Shown here: piece by piece, positions 26,223 through 36,124 of the stretch
Layout: the number at the start of each line of letters is the position of its first letter
How positions within the stretch are numbered: position 1 is the stretch's first letter
Assembly (NCBI RefSeq): GCF_036327775.1
Contig: NZ_CP109598.1
Location: 2,170,001 to 2,234,000 of the forward strand
DNA length: 64,000 nt
Source of the DNA: Streptomyces sp. NBC_01498
GTDB lineage: Bacteria; Actinomycetota; Actinomycetes; Streptomycetales; Streptomycetaceae
Direction of reading: 5' to 3'
Position numbers and translations under genes: made by a program
The notes under the pieces: generated by a model
Told to the model about the DNA's origin: nothing
Seen by the model: only the letters and a program-made list of their open reading frames with translations
Database searches by the model: none

Positions 26223-27692
26223 TCAGCCGCGCAGGGCCTGGACCGCGGTGTCGAGCCGCTTGCCGAAGTCTCCGTCCGCCCGACGGAAGTTGGTGACCGC
26301 CCGCTCGGCGATGTCGTCGCGCGAGACCTTGGAGATGAACTGGGCGAGGTTGTCGATCAGCCGTGCCTTCTCGTCCTCCGACATCAGCCGGTAGAGATTC
26401 CCGGCCTGCACGAAGTCGTTGTCCTCGGCGTGACTGGGGGCCTCCGTGCTGCCGGTGGCGCCCGCGACGGGCAGGGGCTCCCAGAGGGGCCGGTCGGTCT
26501 GGAACGGGCCGCCGAAGCTGTTCGGTTCGTAGTTCTTGGCGCCCTTGTGCCTGCCGTCGTACAGGAAACCGTCCCGGCTGTTCGTACGCGCCTCGGTGGC
26601 GTGCGGACGGTTCACCGGCAGATGGTCGGCGTTGACACCGACGCGGTAGCGGTGGGCGTCGCCGTACGCGAACAGACGGCCCTGGAGCATCTTGTCCGGC
26701 GAGGGGCCGATCCCCGGCACGAAGTGCGCCGGGCTGAAGACCGACTGCTCGACCTCGGCGAAGATGTTCTCCGGGTTGCGGTTCAGCTCCAGCCTGCCGA
26801 TCTCGACCGGCGGGTAGTCCTCGTGCGGCCAGACCTTGGTCAGGTCGAACGGGTTGAAGCGGTACGTGGCCGCCTCCGCCGCCGGCATCACCTGGACCTG
26901 CACCGTCCAGGACGGGAAGTCACCGCGCTCGATGGACTCGCGCAGGTCACGCTGGTGGCTGTCGGGGTCCACCCCGGAGAGCCGGTTCGCCTCGTCGGTG
27001 GTGAGGTTCTTGATGCCCTGGTCGGTCTTGAAGTGGTACTTGACCCAGAAGACCTCGCCGGCCGCGTTGTTCCACTGGTAGGTGTGGGACCCGTACCCGT
27101 TCATGTGGCGCAGCGTGGCGGGGATGCCCCGGTCGCCGAAGAGCCAGGTCACCTGGTGCGTCGACTCGGGGCTCAGCCCCCAGAAGTCCCAGACGTTGTC
27201 GGCCTCCTGGCTGCCGGTGTACGGGTCGCGCTTCTGGGTGTGGATGAAGTCGGGGAACTTGATGGCGTCCTTGATGAAGAACACCGGGGTGTTGTTGCCG
27301 ACGAGGTCGTAATTGCCGTCCTCGGTGTAGAACTTCAGCGCGAAGCCGCGCGGGTCGCGCACCGCGTCGGCCGAGCCGAGGTTGCCCGCGACGGTCGAGA
27401 AGCGCAGGAACGTCTCGGTCTGCTTGCCGATCTCGGAGAGGAACGCCGCCCTCGTCCACCGCGACACGTCGCGGGTGACCGTGAAGGTGCCGTACGCGCC
27501 GGCGCCCCGGGCGTGCACGACGCGCTCGGGGACGCGCTCGCGGTTGAAGTGGGCCAGCTTCTCCAGAAGGGCCTGGTCCTGCACCAGCACAGGGCCGCCG
27601 ACGCCCGCCGTCTCGCTGTTCTGGTTGTCGGCGACCGGCGCGCCGGCCTCCGTGGTGAGCGGTCCCTGCGTCACGTACGCCTCCTGCGTCAT
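26223..27692 (-). CDS. katA: Monofunctional heme catalase
   Basis: The 489-residue clade-3-sized catalase removes hydrogen peroxide. Catalytic His60 lies in [15 protein letters not shown], Asn133 in [11 protein letters not shown], and the proximal heme Tyr near residue 343 in [12 protein letters not shown]. It is divergent from catR. The minus-strand promoter TTGACT-N16-TAGGAT overlaps a GACTT-N5-AAGTC palindrome. In S. coelicolor the major vegetative catalase CatA/KatA is repressed by the adjacent Fur-family CatR, and the arrangement here is the same. A T-run terminator follows. Confidence 0.96.
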   Translation of the reverse strand: MTQEAYVTQGPLTTEAGAPVADNQNSETAGVGGPVLVQDQALLEKLAHFNRERVPERVVHARGAGAYGTFTVTRDVSRWTRAAFLSEIGKQTETFLRFSTVAGNLGSADAVRDPRGFALKFYTEDGNYDLVGNNTPVFFIKDAIKFPDFIHTQKRDPYTGSQEADNVWDFWGLSPESTHQVTWLFGDRGIPATLRHMNGYGSHTYQWNNAAGEVFWVKYHFKTDQGIKNLTTDEANRLSGVDPDSHQRDLRESIERGDFPSWTVQVQVMPAAEAATYRFNPFDLTKVWPHEDYPPVEIGRLELNRNPENIFAEVEQSVFSPAHFVPGIGPSPDKMLQGRLFAYGDAHRYRVGVNADHLPVNRPHATEARTNSRDGFLYDGRHKGAKNYEPNSFGGPFQTDRPLWEPLPVAGATGSTEAPSHAEDNDFVQAGNLYRLMSEDEKARLIDNLAQFISKVSRDDIAERAVTNFRRADGDFGKRLDTAVQALRG

Positions 27693-27731
27693 CGTCTGCC
27701 CGATCCGTCCCCCGGCGAATGCCTGCCACGA

Positions 27732-27759
27732 TCCTACGGTGGACTTTGTCTAAGTCAAG
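27732..27759 (-). promoter_or_regulatory. katA promoter overlapping a CatR operator
   Basis: On the minus strand TTGACT (27754-27759) and TAGGAT (27732-27737) are spaced by 16 bases, a good vegetative promoter. The palindrome GACTT (27743-27747), TGTCT, AAGTC (27753-27757) overlaps the -35 and spacer. It has the AT-richer Fur/PerR-box character, so it is the likely CatR binding site. A second shorter inverted repeat GAGTCCAACTC lies next to it. Confidence 0.75.
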
Positions 27760-27806
27760 CAAGAGTCCAACTCGACACTCGTTCAGGATCTAGGGACCCT
27801 CACTGT

Positions 27807-27812
27807 TAAGCT
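27807..27812 (+). promoter_or_regulatory. -10 element for leaderless catR mRNA
   Basis: TAAGCT is followed by seven bases and then the catR ATG at 27820. No ribosome binding site is present. Confidence 0.6.
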
Positions 27813-27819
27813 GACCCTC

Positions 27820-28236
27820 ATGAGTGACCTGTTGGAACGACTTCGCGAACGCGGCTGGCGGATGACCGCCCAGCGCCGTGTGGTGGCAGAGGTCCTCGAC
27901 GGGGACCACGTGCATCTCACGGCCGACGAGGTGCACGCGCGTGCCGTCGCGCGACTGCCCGAGATCTCCCGGGCGACGGTCTACAACACCCTGGGCGAGA
28001 TGGTGACCCTCGGCGAGGTCATCGAGGTGTCGACGGACCGCCGCGCCAAGCGGTACGACCCGAACGCCCACCGGCCCCACCACCACCTGGTCTGCGCGCG
28101 GTGCGGCACGATCCGCGACGTGCACCCGACCGGCGACCCGCTCGCCGACCTGCCCGCGGCGGAGCGTTTCGGCTTCTCGGTCTCGGACGTGGAAGTGACG
28201 TACCGGGGCACCTGCCCCACCTGCGCCGCGGCCTGA
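27820..28236 (+). CDS. catR: Fur/PerR-family peroxide-sensing repressor CatR
   Basis: The 138-residue protein has an N-terminal winged helix (RERGWRMTAQRRVVAEVL, then ISRATVYNTLGEMVTLGE) and a C-terminal metal-binding domain. The latter carries HRPHHHLVCARCGTIRDV and a second CxxC (GTCPTC), forming the structural zinc site. The His/Asp-rich regulatory site allows Fe-dependent peroxide sensing as in PerR. It is divergent from katA, which it represses in S. coelicolor, and probably also controls itself. Confidence 0.93.
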   Translation: MSDLLERLRERGWRMTAQRRVVAEVLDGDHVHLTADEVHARAVARLPEISRATVYNTLGEMVTLGEVIEVSTDRRAKRYDPNAHRPHHHLVCARCGTIRDVHPTGDPLADLPAAERFGFSVSDVEVTYRGTCPTCAAA

Positions 28237-28300
28237 CTCCCGGCAACGACGTTCCGGACGTCCCGCTCGACCCCGCGCCCGCCCCATGACCCGAACACGA

Positions 28301-28336
28301 CGAAGGCCCGGATCCTTGACCGGATCCGGGCCTTCG
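28301..28336. terminator. Bidirectional terminator between catR and tRNA-Met
   Basis: CGAAGGCCCGGATCC (28301-28315) pairs perfectly with 28322-28336 around a six-base loop and is followed by TTCT. It ends catR on the plus strand and the tRNA gene on the minus strand. Confidence 0.85.
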
Positions 28337-28347
28337 TTCTCTGCGAG

Positions 28348-28421
28348 TAGCGGGGACAGGATTTGAACCTGCGACCTCTGGGTTATGAGCCCAGCGAGCT
28401 ACCGAGCTGCTCCACCCCGCG
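28348..28421 (-). tRNA. tRNA-Met (CAT), initiator type, copy 1
   Basis: Seventy-four bases fold as a cloverleaf. The acceptor arm begins CGCGGGG and ends CCCCGCT plus discriminator A. The anticodon loop is CTCATAA with a stem of three consecutive G-C pairs (GGG/CCC), and the T-loop is GGTTCAAATCC. The first pair is mismatched (C1 against T72) and the three G-C pairs adjoin the anticodon loop, so this is the initiator tRNA-fMet. CCA is not encoded. An identical copy is at 30924-30997. Confidence 0.95.
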
Positions 28422-28626
28422 TCGGTGAACCTGACATTACGTGACCCCGTCGACCAGCGCAAATCCGTTTCGGCGGGGGCAGGACACCCGCCCAGCACCT
28501 CACGCGGGGCACCGGGGAGGTGACCCCGCACGACACGGGTCCTCCGCCTCGTGACGGGCTGGCGGCCGCACCCGCCGGGCTCCCCCGGCCCACGAACGCC
28601 GACGAGCCGACCAGCGACCGGCGAGC

Positions 28627-28654
28627 GGGCACCGGGCACCGGGCACCGGGCACC
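28627..28654. repeat. 7-bp tandem repeat, four copies
   Basis: GGGCACC is repeated four times without mismatch in the non-coding stretch between the first tRNA-Met gene and the end of the Sel1-repeat gene. I see nothing else in the 282 bases 28422-28703. Confidence 0.9.
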
Positions 28655-28703
28655 GGCAGCCGATGTCAGACCCCGCCGCCCGGGGCCGCCCGGTGATCGC
28701 CGC

Positions 28704-30686
28704 TCACGCGGTCAGCTCCTGGTGCAGCGCCTCGCGCAGCCGCGCCGCGCGCTCCGTCACCTCGGACGGACCCAGCTCCACCGCGCGGGCGCACCAGTGC
28801 TGGCCCTCGGCCAGCTCACCGCGCCGGGCGGCCAGCAGCGCCAGGCGCAGCGCGGCGCGCCCGTGGCCCGCCTGCGCCGCGCGGGACCACCAGAGCGCCG
28901 CCTCGCGCTCGCTGCCCTCGCGGGCCAGCAGGAGTCCCAGGTTGAAGGCGCCGTTGCGGCTGCCCGCCTCCGCCGCCTCCCGGTACCAGCGCGCCGCGTC
29001 CGTCATGTCGCCCCGCCCCGCCGCGAGCATCCCGACGCGCACCTGGGCACGGCGGTGGCCGTGCTCGGCGGCCCGCTCGTACCACTGCTCGCACTCGGTC
29101 TTGGCCGGCTGGCCCTGGCCGAGCGCCGGAGCGCCGGGCGGGGGCTGCCGGGCGTCCAGCAGGGTGGCCAGCCGGAAGGCCGCCTCCGTACTGCCGCCGC
29201 CGGCCGCGCACCGCAGGTGCCGCTCCGCCGCCTGCTCGTCGCCGTCCCTGAGGCACGCGATGCCGACCTGGAGGGCCGCCTCGGTGTGCCCGGCCGCCGC
29301 CGCCCGCTCGTACCAGAGGAGGGCGGCGCGGTCGTCGTCGCGGCCCGCGTGCAGGATGCCCAGGTTGAACGCGGCGTCGACGCTGCCCGCCTCGGCCGCC
29401 TTGGAGAACCACGGTTCGGCGCCGGTCGGGTCGTCGGCCTGGAGGAGCAGCACGGCGAGCGCGTTGGCCGCCTCGCGGTGGCCCGCGTACGCGGCCCGGC
29501 GGTACCACTGCTCGGCCTGGACGGTGCGGTCCTGGGCCGCGCAGAGCAGCCCGAGGTTGTACGCACCGTTGACGTCTCCCGCGTCCATCGCGGCGCGGTA
29601 CCAGCGCTCGGCGGTCTGCTGTTCGCCGCGCGCAGCGTGCAGCGCCCCGAGCGCGTTGGCGGCGTTGCCGTCGCCGTCCTGCGCGGCCCGCAGCCACCAG
29701 ACGGCGGCGCTCTCCTCGTCACCGGCGTCGCGCAGCAGGAAGCCGAGGGCGCAGGCGGCACGCGCCTCACCGTCCTCGGCGGACGTCAGATACCAGCGTC
29801 CCGCCTCCTTCAGCTCGCCGCGGCTCTCCAGGATCGCGCCCAGGTGCAGCGCGGCCCGCCGGTGGCCGCGCGCCGCCGCCTGCCGGTACCACTGGGCGGC
29901 CTCCGCGAGGAGCGACTGGCCCGCGTCGGCGTCGGGCCCGGGACCCGTACCGCCGTTGCCCCCCGCGCCCTTGCGCGCGCCGGTCTGCGCGCCGGGGCCC
30001 GCGCCCCGGCCCGTGGTCACGCCCTTGACCGCGACGACCGCGCGGGCACTGTGGCCGGTACGCGCGGACTGCCGGGCGCGCCGCTCCAGCGCCCGTGCGA
30101 GGCGGTACGAGGCTTCCCGGTGCCCCTGCTCGGCGGCGGCCCTCAGCCACCGCTCGGAGCCGACGTCGCTGCGGTGTTCCAGCAGGTCGGCGAGGGCGTA
30201 CGCGCCCAGCGCGTGCCCCTGTTCGGCGGACTGGCGCAGCCAGTACTCGGCGGCGGGCTCGTCGCCCTGCTCGCGGTAGTACCGGCCCAGCGCGTGCGCG
30301 GCGGCGGCGGACCCGGCGACGGCGGCGACGCGCCACCAGCCCGACGCCTCCTCGGGGTAGCCGCGCTGATGGAGGAGAACGCCCAGGTTGTTGGCCGCAG
30401 CGCGGTCGCCCTCGGCGGTGGCCGCGCGCAGATAGGTCTCGGCGGCGTCGAGATCGCCCCGGCGCAGCAGCAGCGAGCCGAGCACGCTCATGGACGCGAC
30501 GTCACCGGCGTCGGCGGCCCGCCGGTGGCGCGCCTCGGTCTCGGCGTCGGCGTTCCCCGTCGGGCCGTCGGCATTCGCGGCACCGGTCGCGTCCCCGGAA
30601 TTCTCCGCGTCGGCCGCACTCTTCGCCCGTGGCTGCACAAACCACCCCGTCTCCAACAGAGTTGCCCTGTCCCCCATAAAGTCCAT
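28704..30686 (-). CDS. Large Sel1-like/TPR repeat protein
   Basis: The 660 residues are almost entirely Sel1-like repeats of about 36 residues, roughly a dozen or more. They show the pattern AxxLGxLLxxRGDxxxAExWYRxAAxxGx (examples: NNLGVLLHQRG, FNLGILHAGRDD, FNLGLLLAREGS). A Gly/Pro-rich break of about 40 residues occurs near residue 215-255. There is no signal peptide or membrane segment, so it is a cytoplasmic scaffold. The start ATG at 30686 has AGGTGG eight bases upstream; an internal ATG three codons later is possible. Two identical tRNA-Met genes flank it. Partners are unknown. Confidence 0.88.
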   Translation of the reverse strand: MDFMGDRATLLETGWFVQPRAKSAADAENSGDATGAANADGPTGNADAETEARHRRAADAGDVASMSVLGSLLLRRGDLDAAETYLRAATAEGDRAAANNLGVLLHQRGYPEEASGWWRVAAVAGSAAAAHALGRYYREQGDEPAAEYWLRQSAEQGHALGAYALADLLEHRSDVGSERWLRAAAEQGHREASYRLARALERRARQSARTGHSARAVVAVKGVTTGRGAGPGAQTGARKGAGGNGGTGPGPDADAGQSLLAEAAQWYRQAAARGHRRAALHLGAILESRGELKEAGRWYLTSAEDGEARAACALGFLLRDAGDEESAAVWWLRAAQDGDGNAANALGALHAARGEQQTAERWYRAAMDAGDVNGAYNLGLLCAAQDRTVQAEQWYRRAAYAGHREAANALAVLLLQADDPTGAEPWFSKAAEAGSVDAAFNLGILHAGRDDDRAALLWYERAAAAGHTEAALQVGIACLRDGDEQAAERHLRCAAGGGSTEAAFRLATLLDARQPPPGAPALGQGQPAKTECEQWYERAAEHGHRRAQVRVGMLAAGRGDMTDAARWYREAAEAGSRNGAFNLGLLLAREGSEREAALWWSRAAQAGHGRAALRLALLAARRGELAEGQHWCARAVELGPSEVTERAARLREALHQELTA

Positions 30687-30878
30687 CGTTGCACCACCTG
30701 TTACCCGCGTACACCCGGTACAGCGCGGCCAGCAAGGTCACTTCAGCGTTTTGTCGACATGCCCACAGAGAGACAACTCAAACTCTTCTCACGCCAACTC
30801 CCGCCGCTCACCCTCCACTTCACCCGACGGACGGTCACGGACCGACCACGAACAGACACCGACATGGCGCAGCACGCG

Positions 30879-30915
30879 ACAGAGGCCCGGATCCTGATCG
30901 GATCCGGGCCTCTGT
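30879..30915 (-). terminator. Terminator of tRNA-Met copy 2
   Basis: A perfect 16-bp stem (ACAGAGGCCCGGATCC with 30900-30915) closes a five-base loop, directly after the 3' end of the tRNA on the minus strand. Its central GGCCCGGATCC is shared with the terminator of tRNA copy 1. Confidence 0.85.
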
Positions 30916-30923
30916 CTTTCGAG

Positions 30924-30997
30924 TAGCGGGGACAGGATTTGAACCTGCGACCTCTGGGTTATGAGCCCAGCGAGCTACCGAGCTGCTCCACCCCGCG
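30924..30997 (-). tRNA. tRNA-Met (CAT), initiator type, copy 2
   Basis: The 74 bases are identical to the gene at 28348-28421, including the C1-T72 mismatch and the GGG/CCC anticodon stem. The two copies are 2,576 bp apart in the same orientation, each followed by a similar terminator. Confidence 0.95.
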
Positions 30998-31039
30998 TCG
31001 TTGTGTCCCAACCGTACCACGACGCGGGGTGGTTGCTGA

Positions 31040-33964
31040 TCAGCTCGGGTCCTCGCCCCCGTCCGCCGGGGCCTCGGCCGGCGGCGCCGGGGTGGTGGCC
31101 TTCTCCGCCGCCGCGGCCCGCTCCAGGGCGTCCTGGAGGGCCTCCTGGGCCTTTCCGTACGCGACCCAGTCCTGCTTCGCGAGGGCCGCCTCACCGTCCG
31201 TGTACGCCTTCTGGGCGTCGGCGATGGCCTTCGTGAGCGCGGCGTCGCCGGTGGCCGGCGGCGTCGTGGTGTCACCGTCGCCCGGCGGTGTCGTCTCCGG
31301 TGGCGGTTCGGCGCCGTCCACTCCGAACACCGCGTTCAGCGCCTCGGAGAGACTGTCCTTGAAGACCGGCTTGCCTCCGTAGGAGACGGCGACCTTCTTC
31401 AGCAGCGGATAGTTCGCGCTGCCGCCGCGCGCGTACACCGGTTCGATGTAGAGGAAACCGCCGCCGAGCGGGACCGTCAGGAGATTGCCGTACTCGATGT
31501 CCGAGTCGGTGCCTCTCATGTCCCGGACGAACGTGGCGACTTCGGGTACACCGTTCAGCTCGCTCTGCACCTGTTGGGGTCCCTGGACCGTGGAGGTCAC
31601 TCTCAGGACCCGGATCGTGCCGTAGTCGTCGCTGTTGGCGTCGGCGTCCACCGCCATGAACGCCCCCAGATTGGGGCGGCCGTTGGGGGTGAAGGTCGTC
31701 GTCAGCGAGAACTTCTGCCCGGACTGTCCCGGCATCTTCAGGCTCAGGTAGTACGGCGGGACCGCGCTGTTGTCCTTGTTCGTCGGGTCGTCGGGCACCT
31801 GCCACGCGTCGGAGCCGCTGTAGAACTGGGCGGCGTCCGTGACGTGGTAGCGGGTGAGCAGCTCGCGCTGGACCTTGAACATGTCCTGCGGGTAACGCAG
31901 ATGGGCCAGCAGGTCCGGCTTGATCTCCGTCTTGGGCTTCACCGTGTCCGGGAACGCCTTCATCCAGGTCTTAAGGACCGGATCCTCGGTGTCCCACTGG
32001 TACAGCTCGACAGAGCCGTCGTACGCGTCGACGGTCGCCTTCACCGAGTTGCGGATGTAGTTGACCTGGTTCTGCTGTGCGACGACCGCGCGCTGGTTGT
32101 TGGTCAGCGAGTCGGCGGTGGTGTCGCCCAGCGTCGTACGGGAGGCGTACGGGTAGCCGTTCGTCGTGGTGTAGGCGTCGACGATCCACTTGATCTTGTT
32201 GTCGACCACGGCCGGGTAGGCGTCGCCGTCGATGGTCAGCCAGGGTGCGACCGCCTCGACGCGCTCCTTGGGCGTGCGGTTGTAGAGGATCCGCGAACCC
32301 TCGCCGATGGCGCCCGAGTAGACCATCTGCGGCTCGTTGAACGCCACGGCGTACGCCGCGCGGTTCACCGGGTTGGAGAGGTCGACACCGCTGTCGCCCT
32401 TGTAGCTGGTGGTCTTCTCGCCGTTCTTCTCGTAGTCGAGCTCCTTCTGCGGGCCGCCCACGATCGAGTACTGCTGGGTCTTCTCGCCGTAGTAGATCCG
32501 CTGCTCGTACTCGCCGAGCTGGCCGGTGGTCGGCAGCCCGGACTCCGTGAAGTCGGGCGCGCCCACCGTGCCGTCGTTCTCGTCGGTGACCGTCCCCGTG
32601 CCCTTGGACGCGATCGCTCCGTACCCATGGGTGTAGGTGAAGTGGTCGTTGATCCAGTTGCGCTTGGGGATACCGGCGATGTTCAGTTCGCGCAGACCGA
32701 TGACCGTGTCCTGCGGCTTCTTGTCCGGGCCGAGGTAGCGGTCGACGTCCAGCGTGTCCGGGAACTGGTAGTACTTGCGCTCCTGCTGGAGCTGCTGGAA
32801 GGCGGGCGACACGACGTTCGGGTCGACCAGCCGGTAGCTGGCGGCCGAGTCGGCCTCCTCGCGCTGCTGCGACTTCTGCGCGGGGTCGCCCTTGCCGGAG
32901 TAGTCCGTCACGTCGGCGTCGTCGATCCCGTAGGCGGCCCGTGTGGCATCGATGTTCTTCTCGATGTACGGGGCTTCCTTGGCCTGCTCGTTGGGCTGGA
33001 CCTGGAACTTCTGCACGATGGCCGGGTAGAGGCCGCCGATCAGGATCGCGGACAGCACCATCAGACCGAAGCCGATCACCGGCAGCTGCCAGGTACGGCG
33101 CCAGAGCGTCGCGAAGAACAGCACGGCGCAGATGGCGGCGATGCAGAACAGGATCGTCTTCGCCGGGAGATAGGCGTTGGCGTCGACGTACCGCAGACCC
33201 GTCCAGTTGCCGGTGGCCTTGAAATCACTCGACTTGACCGCGAGCCCGTACCGGTCGAGCCAGTACGCCACGGCCTTGAGTGAGACGAACAGACCGAGCA
33301 GCACGGAGAGATGACCGGTCGCCGCGCCTGTCGCACGCGCGCCGGGGCTGGTGACGCGCAGCCCTCCGTACAGATAGTGCGTCAGCGCGGACGCGATCAG
33401 CGCCAGGATCACGGCGGCGAAGCCGAATCCGAGCATGAAGCGGTACCAGGGCAGGTCGAACGCGTAGAACTGCACGTCCATGTGGAACTGCGGGTCCTTC
33501 TGACCGAAGGGCACGCCGTTGACCCACATCAGCCAAGTGCGCCACTGACCGGCGGCCGACGCGCCGGCGATCAGCCCGACCAGCGCGGTGATCCCGGCCA
33601 GCACCCACTTCTTGTACGGGGCGATGCCCATCCGGTAACGATCGAGACTCTGCTGCTCCAGCGACATCGCGCTCAGCGGCGGACGGAGCCGGTGCGCCAG
33701 CCAGATGTTGACGCCGACGGCCGCCGCCATCAGCAGACCGAAGACCGCGAACAGGCCGATCTTCGTCCAGAGGGTGGTGGTGAAAACGGACGAATAATGC
33801 ACCGAGCGATACCAGAGCCAGTCGGTCCAGAACCCCGCGAACATGACGAACATCATGGCCAGCACAGCCAGGATGCCCAGTGTCATGAGCAGGGTCCGGG
33901 CACGTCTGGACGGCCGGCCCACTCTGATCCGTGGCCCGGTCGGGCCTCCGCCGCGGTCCGGCAT
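31040..33964 (-). CDS. UPF0182 family large membrane protein
   Basis: The 974-residue protein has about seven N-terminal transmembrane helices (first near residue 25-50, [20 protein letters not shown]). A long extracytoplasmic domain and a disordered Pro/Ala/Glu C-terminal tail follow. This layout and stretches such as [11 protein letters not shown] and [23 protein letters not shown] identify COG1615/UPF0182, conserved across Actinobacteria with unknown function. I placed the start at the ATG at 33964 (MPDRGGG). The 34 additional residues of the open frame upstream have no coding look, though a GTG at 33985 is an alternative. Confidence 0.9.
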   Translation of the reverse strand: MPDRGGGPTGPRIRVGRPSRRARTLLMTLGILAVLAMMFVMFAGFWTDWLWYRSVHYSSVFTTTLWTKIGLFAVFGLLMAAAVGVNIWLAHRLRPPLSAMSLEQQSLDRYRMGIAPYKKWVLAGITALVGLIAGASAAGQWRTWLMWVNGVPFGQKDPQFHMDVQFYAFDLPWYRFMLGFGFAAVILALIASALTHYLYGGLRVTSPGARATGAATGHLSVLLGLFVSLKAVAYWLDRYGLAVKSSDFKATGNWTGLRYVDANAYLPAKTILFCIAAICAVLFFATLWRRTWQLPVIGFGLMVLSAILIGGLYPAIVQKFQVQPNEQAKEAPYIEKNIDATRAAYGIDDADVTDYSGKGDPAQKSQQREEADSAASYRLVDPNVVSPAFQQLQQERKYYQFPDTLDVDRYLGPDKKPQDTVIGLRELNIAGIPKRNWINDHFTYTHGYGAIASKGTGTVTDENDGTVGAPDFTESGLPTTGQLGEYEQRIYYGEKTQQYSIVGGPQKELDYEKNGEKTTSYKGDSGVDLSNPVNRAAYAVAFNEPQMVYSGAIGEGSRILYNRTPKERVEAVAPWLTIDGDAYPAVVDNKIKWIVDAYTTTNGYPYASRTTLGDTTADSLTNNQRAVVAQQNQVNYIRNSVKATVDAYDGSVELYQWDTEDPVLKTWMKAFPDTVKPKTEIKPDLLAHLRYPQDMFKVQRELLTRYHVTDAAQFYSGSDAWQVPDDPTNKDNSAVPPYYLSLKMPGQSGQKFSLTTTFTPNGRPNLGAFMAVDADANSDDYGTIRVLRVTSTVQGPQQVQSELNGVPEVATFVRDMRGTDSDIEYGNLLTVPLGGGFLYIEPVYARGGSANYPLLKKVAVSYGGKPVFKDSLSEALNAVFGVDGAEPPPETTPPGDGDTTTPPATGDAALTKAIADAQKAYTDGEAALAKQDWVAYGKAQEALQDALERAAAAEKATTPAPPAEAPADGGEDPS

Positions 33965-34115
33965 CTGGAAAGCCAACGTGCGCACCTCGAAGTTCGCGGT
34001 CGTGTGAAAACAACTGAATCGGCGACTGTAAACGGGCCCCGGCGATCGTAGGGCCCACTCATGCAACTTACTGAGGCTTTACCTAGTTCCCGCAGGGGGG
34101 TCGGAAGGAGGCAGG

Positions 34116-34721
34116 ATGTTGGCCATGTCCAACCTTTCCTCCTCCTCTTCCTCCGCGTCCTCGTCCGACGGGCCCCGCCCGGCGTCGGGCCCGGTCGCCT
34201 CGACCCCCATCACCCGCGCGGTGCTGGAGATCGACGAGTACGCCTCCGGCCTGGGCTGGGACCAGCCGGCCAGACTCTTCGCCCTTGTCGACACCGCCCG
34301 GCTGCGCGCCGACGAGCCCGAGCTGGCCGGCCAGCTCGGGCTGGACGACGACGCGACACCCGCCCCGCTCACCCCCGTCGAGCAGGACGAGATCCCGGCG
34401 GGCACACCGCTGGACGAGTTCCTCGCCACGATCGCCTGGCCCGGGGCGGTGGCGGGCTGCGCGATCACGGTGGAGCGTCTGATGCTGCCGCCGTCCGCCG
34501 AGGCGTCGGTGCCCGACGACCTGGACGAGTCCGCGCTGGTGGACTGGGTCGCCGCGCATCCGGACCGGCAGGAGGTACGGATGACCGTCGCCGTACTGCG
34601 TGACGGGACGCGCGACTCGGCGCTGCGGCTGCGCGAGAAGGACTCACCGACGCAGGTGCTGACCGGCGCCGGCCTGGTGCCGGGGCTGGCCGAGGCGCTG
34701 GCCGCCACCTTCGAGGCGTAG
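34116..34721 (+). CDS. PPA1309-family protein
   Basis: The 201-residue soluble protein starts with a Ser-rich disordered stretch. A conserved core follows: TRAVLEIDEYASGLGWDQPARLFALVDT and DEFLATIAWPGAVAGCAITVERLMLP. These match the actinobacterial PPA1309 family (no known function). AAGGAGG stands four bases before the ATG at 34116; the ATG at 34125 is further. It is divergent from the UPF0182 gene and convergent with the PDZ-protease gene. Confidence 0.85.
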   Translation: MLAMSNLSSSSSSASSSDGPRPASGPVASTPITRAVLEIDEYASGLGWDQPARLFALVDTARLRADEPELAGQLGLDDDATPAPLTPVEQDEIPAGTPLDEFLATIAWPGAVAGCAITVERLMLPPSAEASVPDDLDESALVDWVAAHPDRQEVRMTVAVLRDGTRDSALRLREKDSPTQVLTGAGLVPGLAEALAATFEA

Positions 34722-34804
34722 GACCTCGTACGGCCGGAGCACTGCCCGAACATCTGCCGGAGCGCTGCCCGACCTCTGCCCGACCACACGGAGCACTGAC
34801 GAGA

Positions 34805-34844
34805 CACGTCCGGACGGGCCGCACCCGCGGCCCGTCCGGACGTG
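34805..34844. terminator. Convergent bidirectional terminator
   Basis: CACGTCCGGACGGGCCGC (34805-34822) pairs perfectly with 34827-34844 over 18 bp around ACCC. It lies between the PPA1309 gene and the PDZ-protease gene, which converge. Confidence 0.88.
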
Positions 34845-34914
34845 CGAGAACGTGGCGTCAGCAGCCGGGCGGCGACGATCCGCAGCGCCAGGGGCAGCCC
34901 GCCGACCGTCCAGG

Positions 34915-36006
34915 TCAGCCGGTGGAGCAGCTCGGCAGACCGGCCGTGTCGCCGCTCCTGATCTTCCCCAGGGACGCCGTCGCGTCCTTGATGTTCTTCA
35001 CCCGCACCAGGGTCAGGCCGTCGGGGATGTCGGAGGCCGCCGCGGCGCAGTTCTCGTCCGGCGTCAGGAAGTACCGAGCGCCCGCGTCCCGCGCGCCGAC
35101 GAGCTTCATCCCGATCCCGCCGATCGGTCCGACCTTGCCGTTGTCGTCTATCGTGCCGGTCCCGGCGACGAACCTGCCGCCCGTGAGATCACCGGGGGTG
35201 ATCTTGTCGACGATCCCGAGGGCGAACATCAGACCGGCGCTCGGACCGCCCACGTCGGCCAGCTTGATGTCGATCTCGAACGGGAAGGTGTGGTCCGTCC
35301 CGGCCTGGATGCCGACAATGGCGCGGTCGTCGCCCTCGTCCGACGGCACCGTTCTGATCGTGACCCGCTCGCTGCCCTCGGGCTCCTTGCCGGCCTTCTC
35401 GGCGGCCTGGGCGACCTTGGCGGGGACGATGGTGAAGACGACGTCCTCGCCCGGCCGGTGCTCGGTGACGATCTCGGCGACGTCCGGCGGCGCGGTGACC
35501 GTCTTTCCGTCCACCGCCTTGATCACGTCACCGGCGTGCAGCGTGCCCTCGGAGGGGCTGTCCTTGACCACAGCGGAGACCACGACCCGTGAGGTGACGG
35601 GGATGTTCTCCACCATCAGGGCGGCGACCTTGGCGCTCTCCTGGGACTGGCTGAACTCCTCGGCGTTCTCCTGGGTGGACTGCTCCTCCGTCTTGCCGTC
35701 CGGATAGAGCGTGTTGTGCGGCACCACGATGTTGTCGTGCGACAGCCAGCCGTGGACCGACTCGACCAGATTCATCCGGTAGTCCGCGCCCGTGACCCTG
35801 ACGGTCGTCATGTTGAGATGACCGGTCGTGGGATAGGTCTTGCGACCGGAGATGTGGAGCACCGGCTCGCCGTTCGCCTTGCCGAGCGTGTTCACCGTCG
35901 GACCGGGGCTCATCTCCGCGTACGGGACCGGGATGAACACTCCCGCGCAGAGCAGCGCGATGAGGACGAGGGTGGAGGCGAGCATCGTCGCGGTGCGGCG
36001 TGGCAT
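34915..36006 (-). CDS. PDZ-domain Lon-like (S16) membrane-anchored protease, YlbL family
   Basis: The 363-residue protein has an N-terminal transmembrane anchor (ATMLASTLVLIALLCAGVFI), then VPYAEMSPGPTVNTLG. A PDZ domain lies around residues 135-190 (SPSEGTLHAGDVIKAVDGKTV), and a C-terminal Lon-type peptidase domain follows. The Ser-Lys dyad is visible: Ser in DVGGPSAGLMFALG and Lys in GIGMKLVGARDAG. The active domain faces outside the cytoplasm. Its mycobacterial counterpart neighbours the UPF0182 gene as here. A -10 TACTGT six bases before the ATG suggests a leaderless mRNA. Confidence 0.92.
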   Translation of the reverse strand: MPRRTATMLASTLVLIALLCAGVFIPVPYAEMSPGPTVNTLGKANGEPVLHISGRKTYPTTGHLNMTTVRVTGADYRMNLVESVHGWLSHDNIVVPHNTLYPDGKTEEQSTQENAEEFSQSQESAKVAALMVENIPVTSRVVVSAVVKDSPSEGTLHAGDVIKAVDGKTVTAPPDVAEIVTEHRPGEDVVFTIVPAKVAQAAEKAGKEPEGSERVTIRTVPSDEGDDRAIVGIQAGTDHTFPFEIDIKLADVGGPSAGLMFALGIVDKITPGDLTGGRFVAGTGTIDDNGKVGPIGGIGMKLVGARDAGARYFLTPDENCAAAASDIPDGLTLVRVKNIKDATASLGKIRSGDTAGLPSCSTG

Positions 36007-36012
36007 GGAACG

Positions 36013-36018
36013 ACAGTA
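36013..36018 (-). promoter_or_regulatory. -10 element for leaderless PDZ-protease mRNA
   Basis: On the minus strand TACTGT is followed by six bases and the ATG at 36006. No Shine-Dalgarno is present in between. Confidence 0.55.
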
Positions 36019-36124
36019 CGGTAAGGGTCTGTCGGAGCACCCCCGGGGCCGGTCCGTACGGGGGCGTGGGCGCCCCGGCGGGCATCCGCCGGACGGGCGG
36101 GGTCGACCGGGCGGTGCGGGTGGC

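Noticed and set aside
28551..30926. 791-codon and 538-codon plus-strand frames opposite the Sel1-repeat gene
   Set aside because: The periodic Sel1 coding sequence produces long antisense frames; codon-position bias favours the minus strand.
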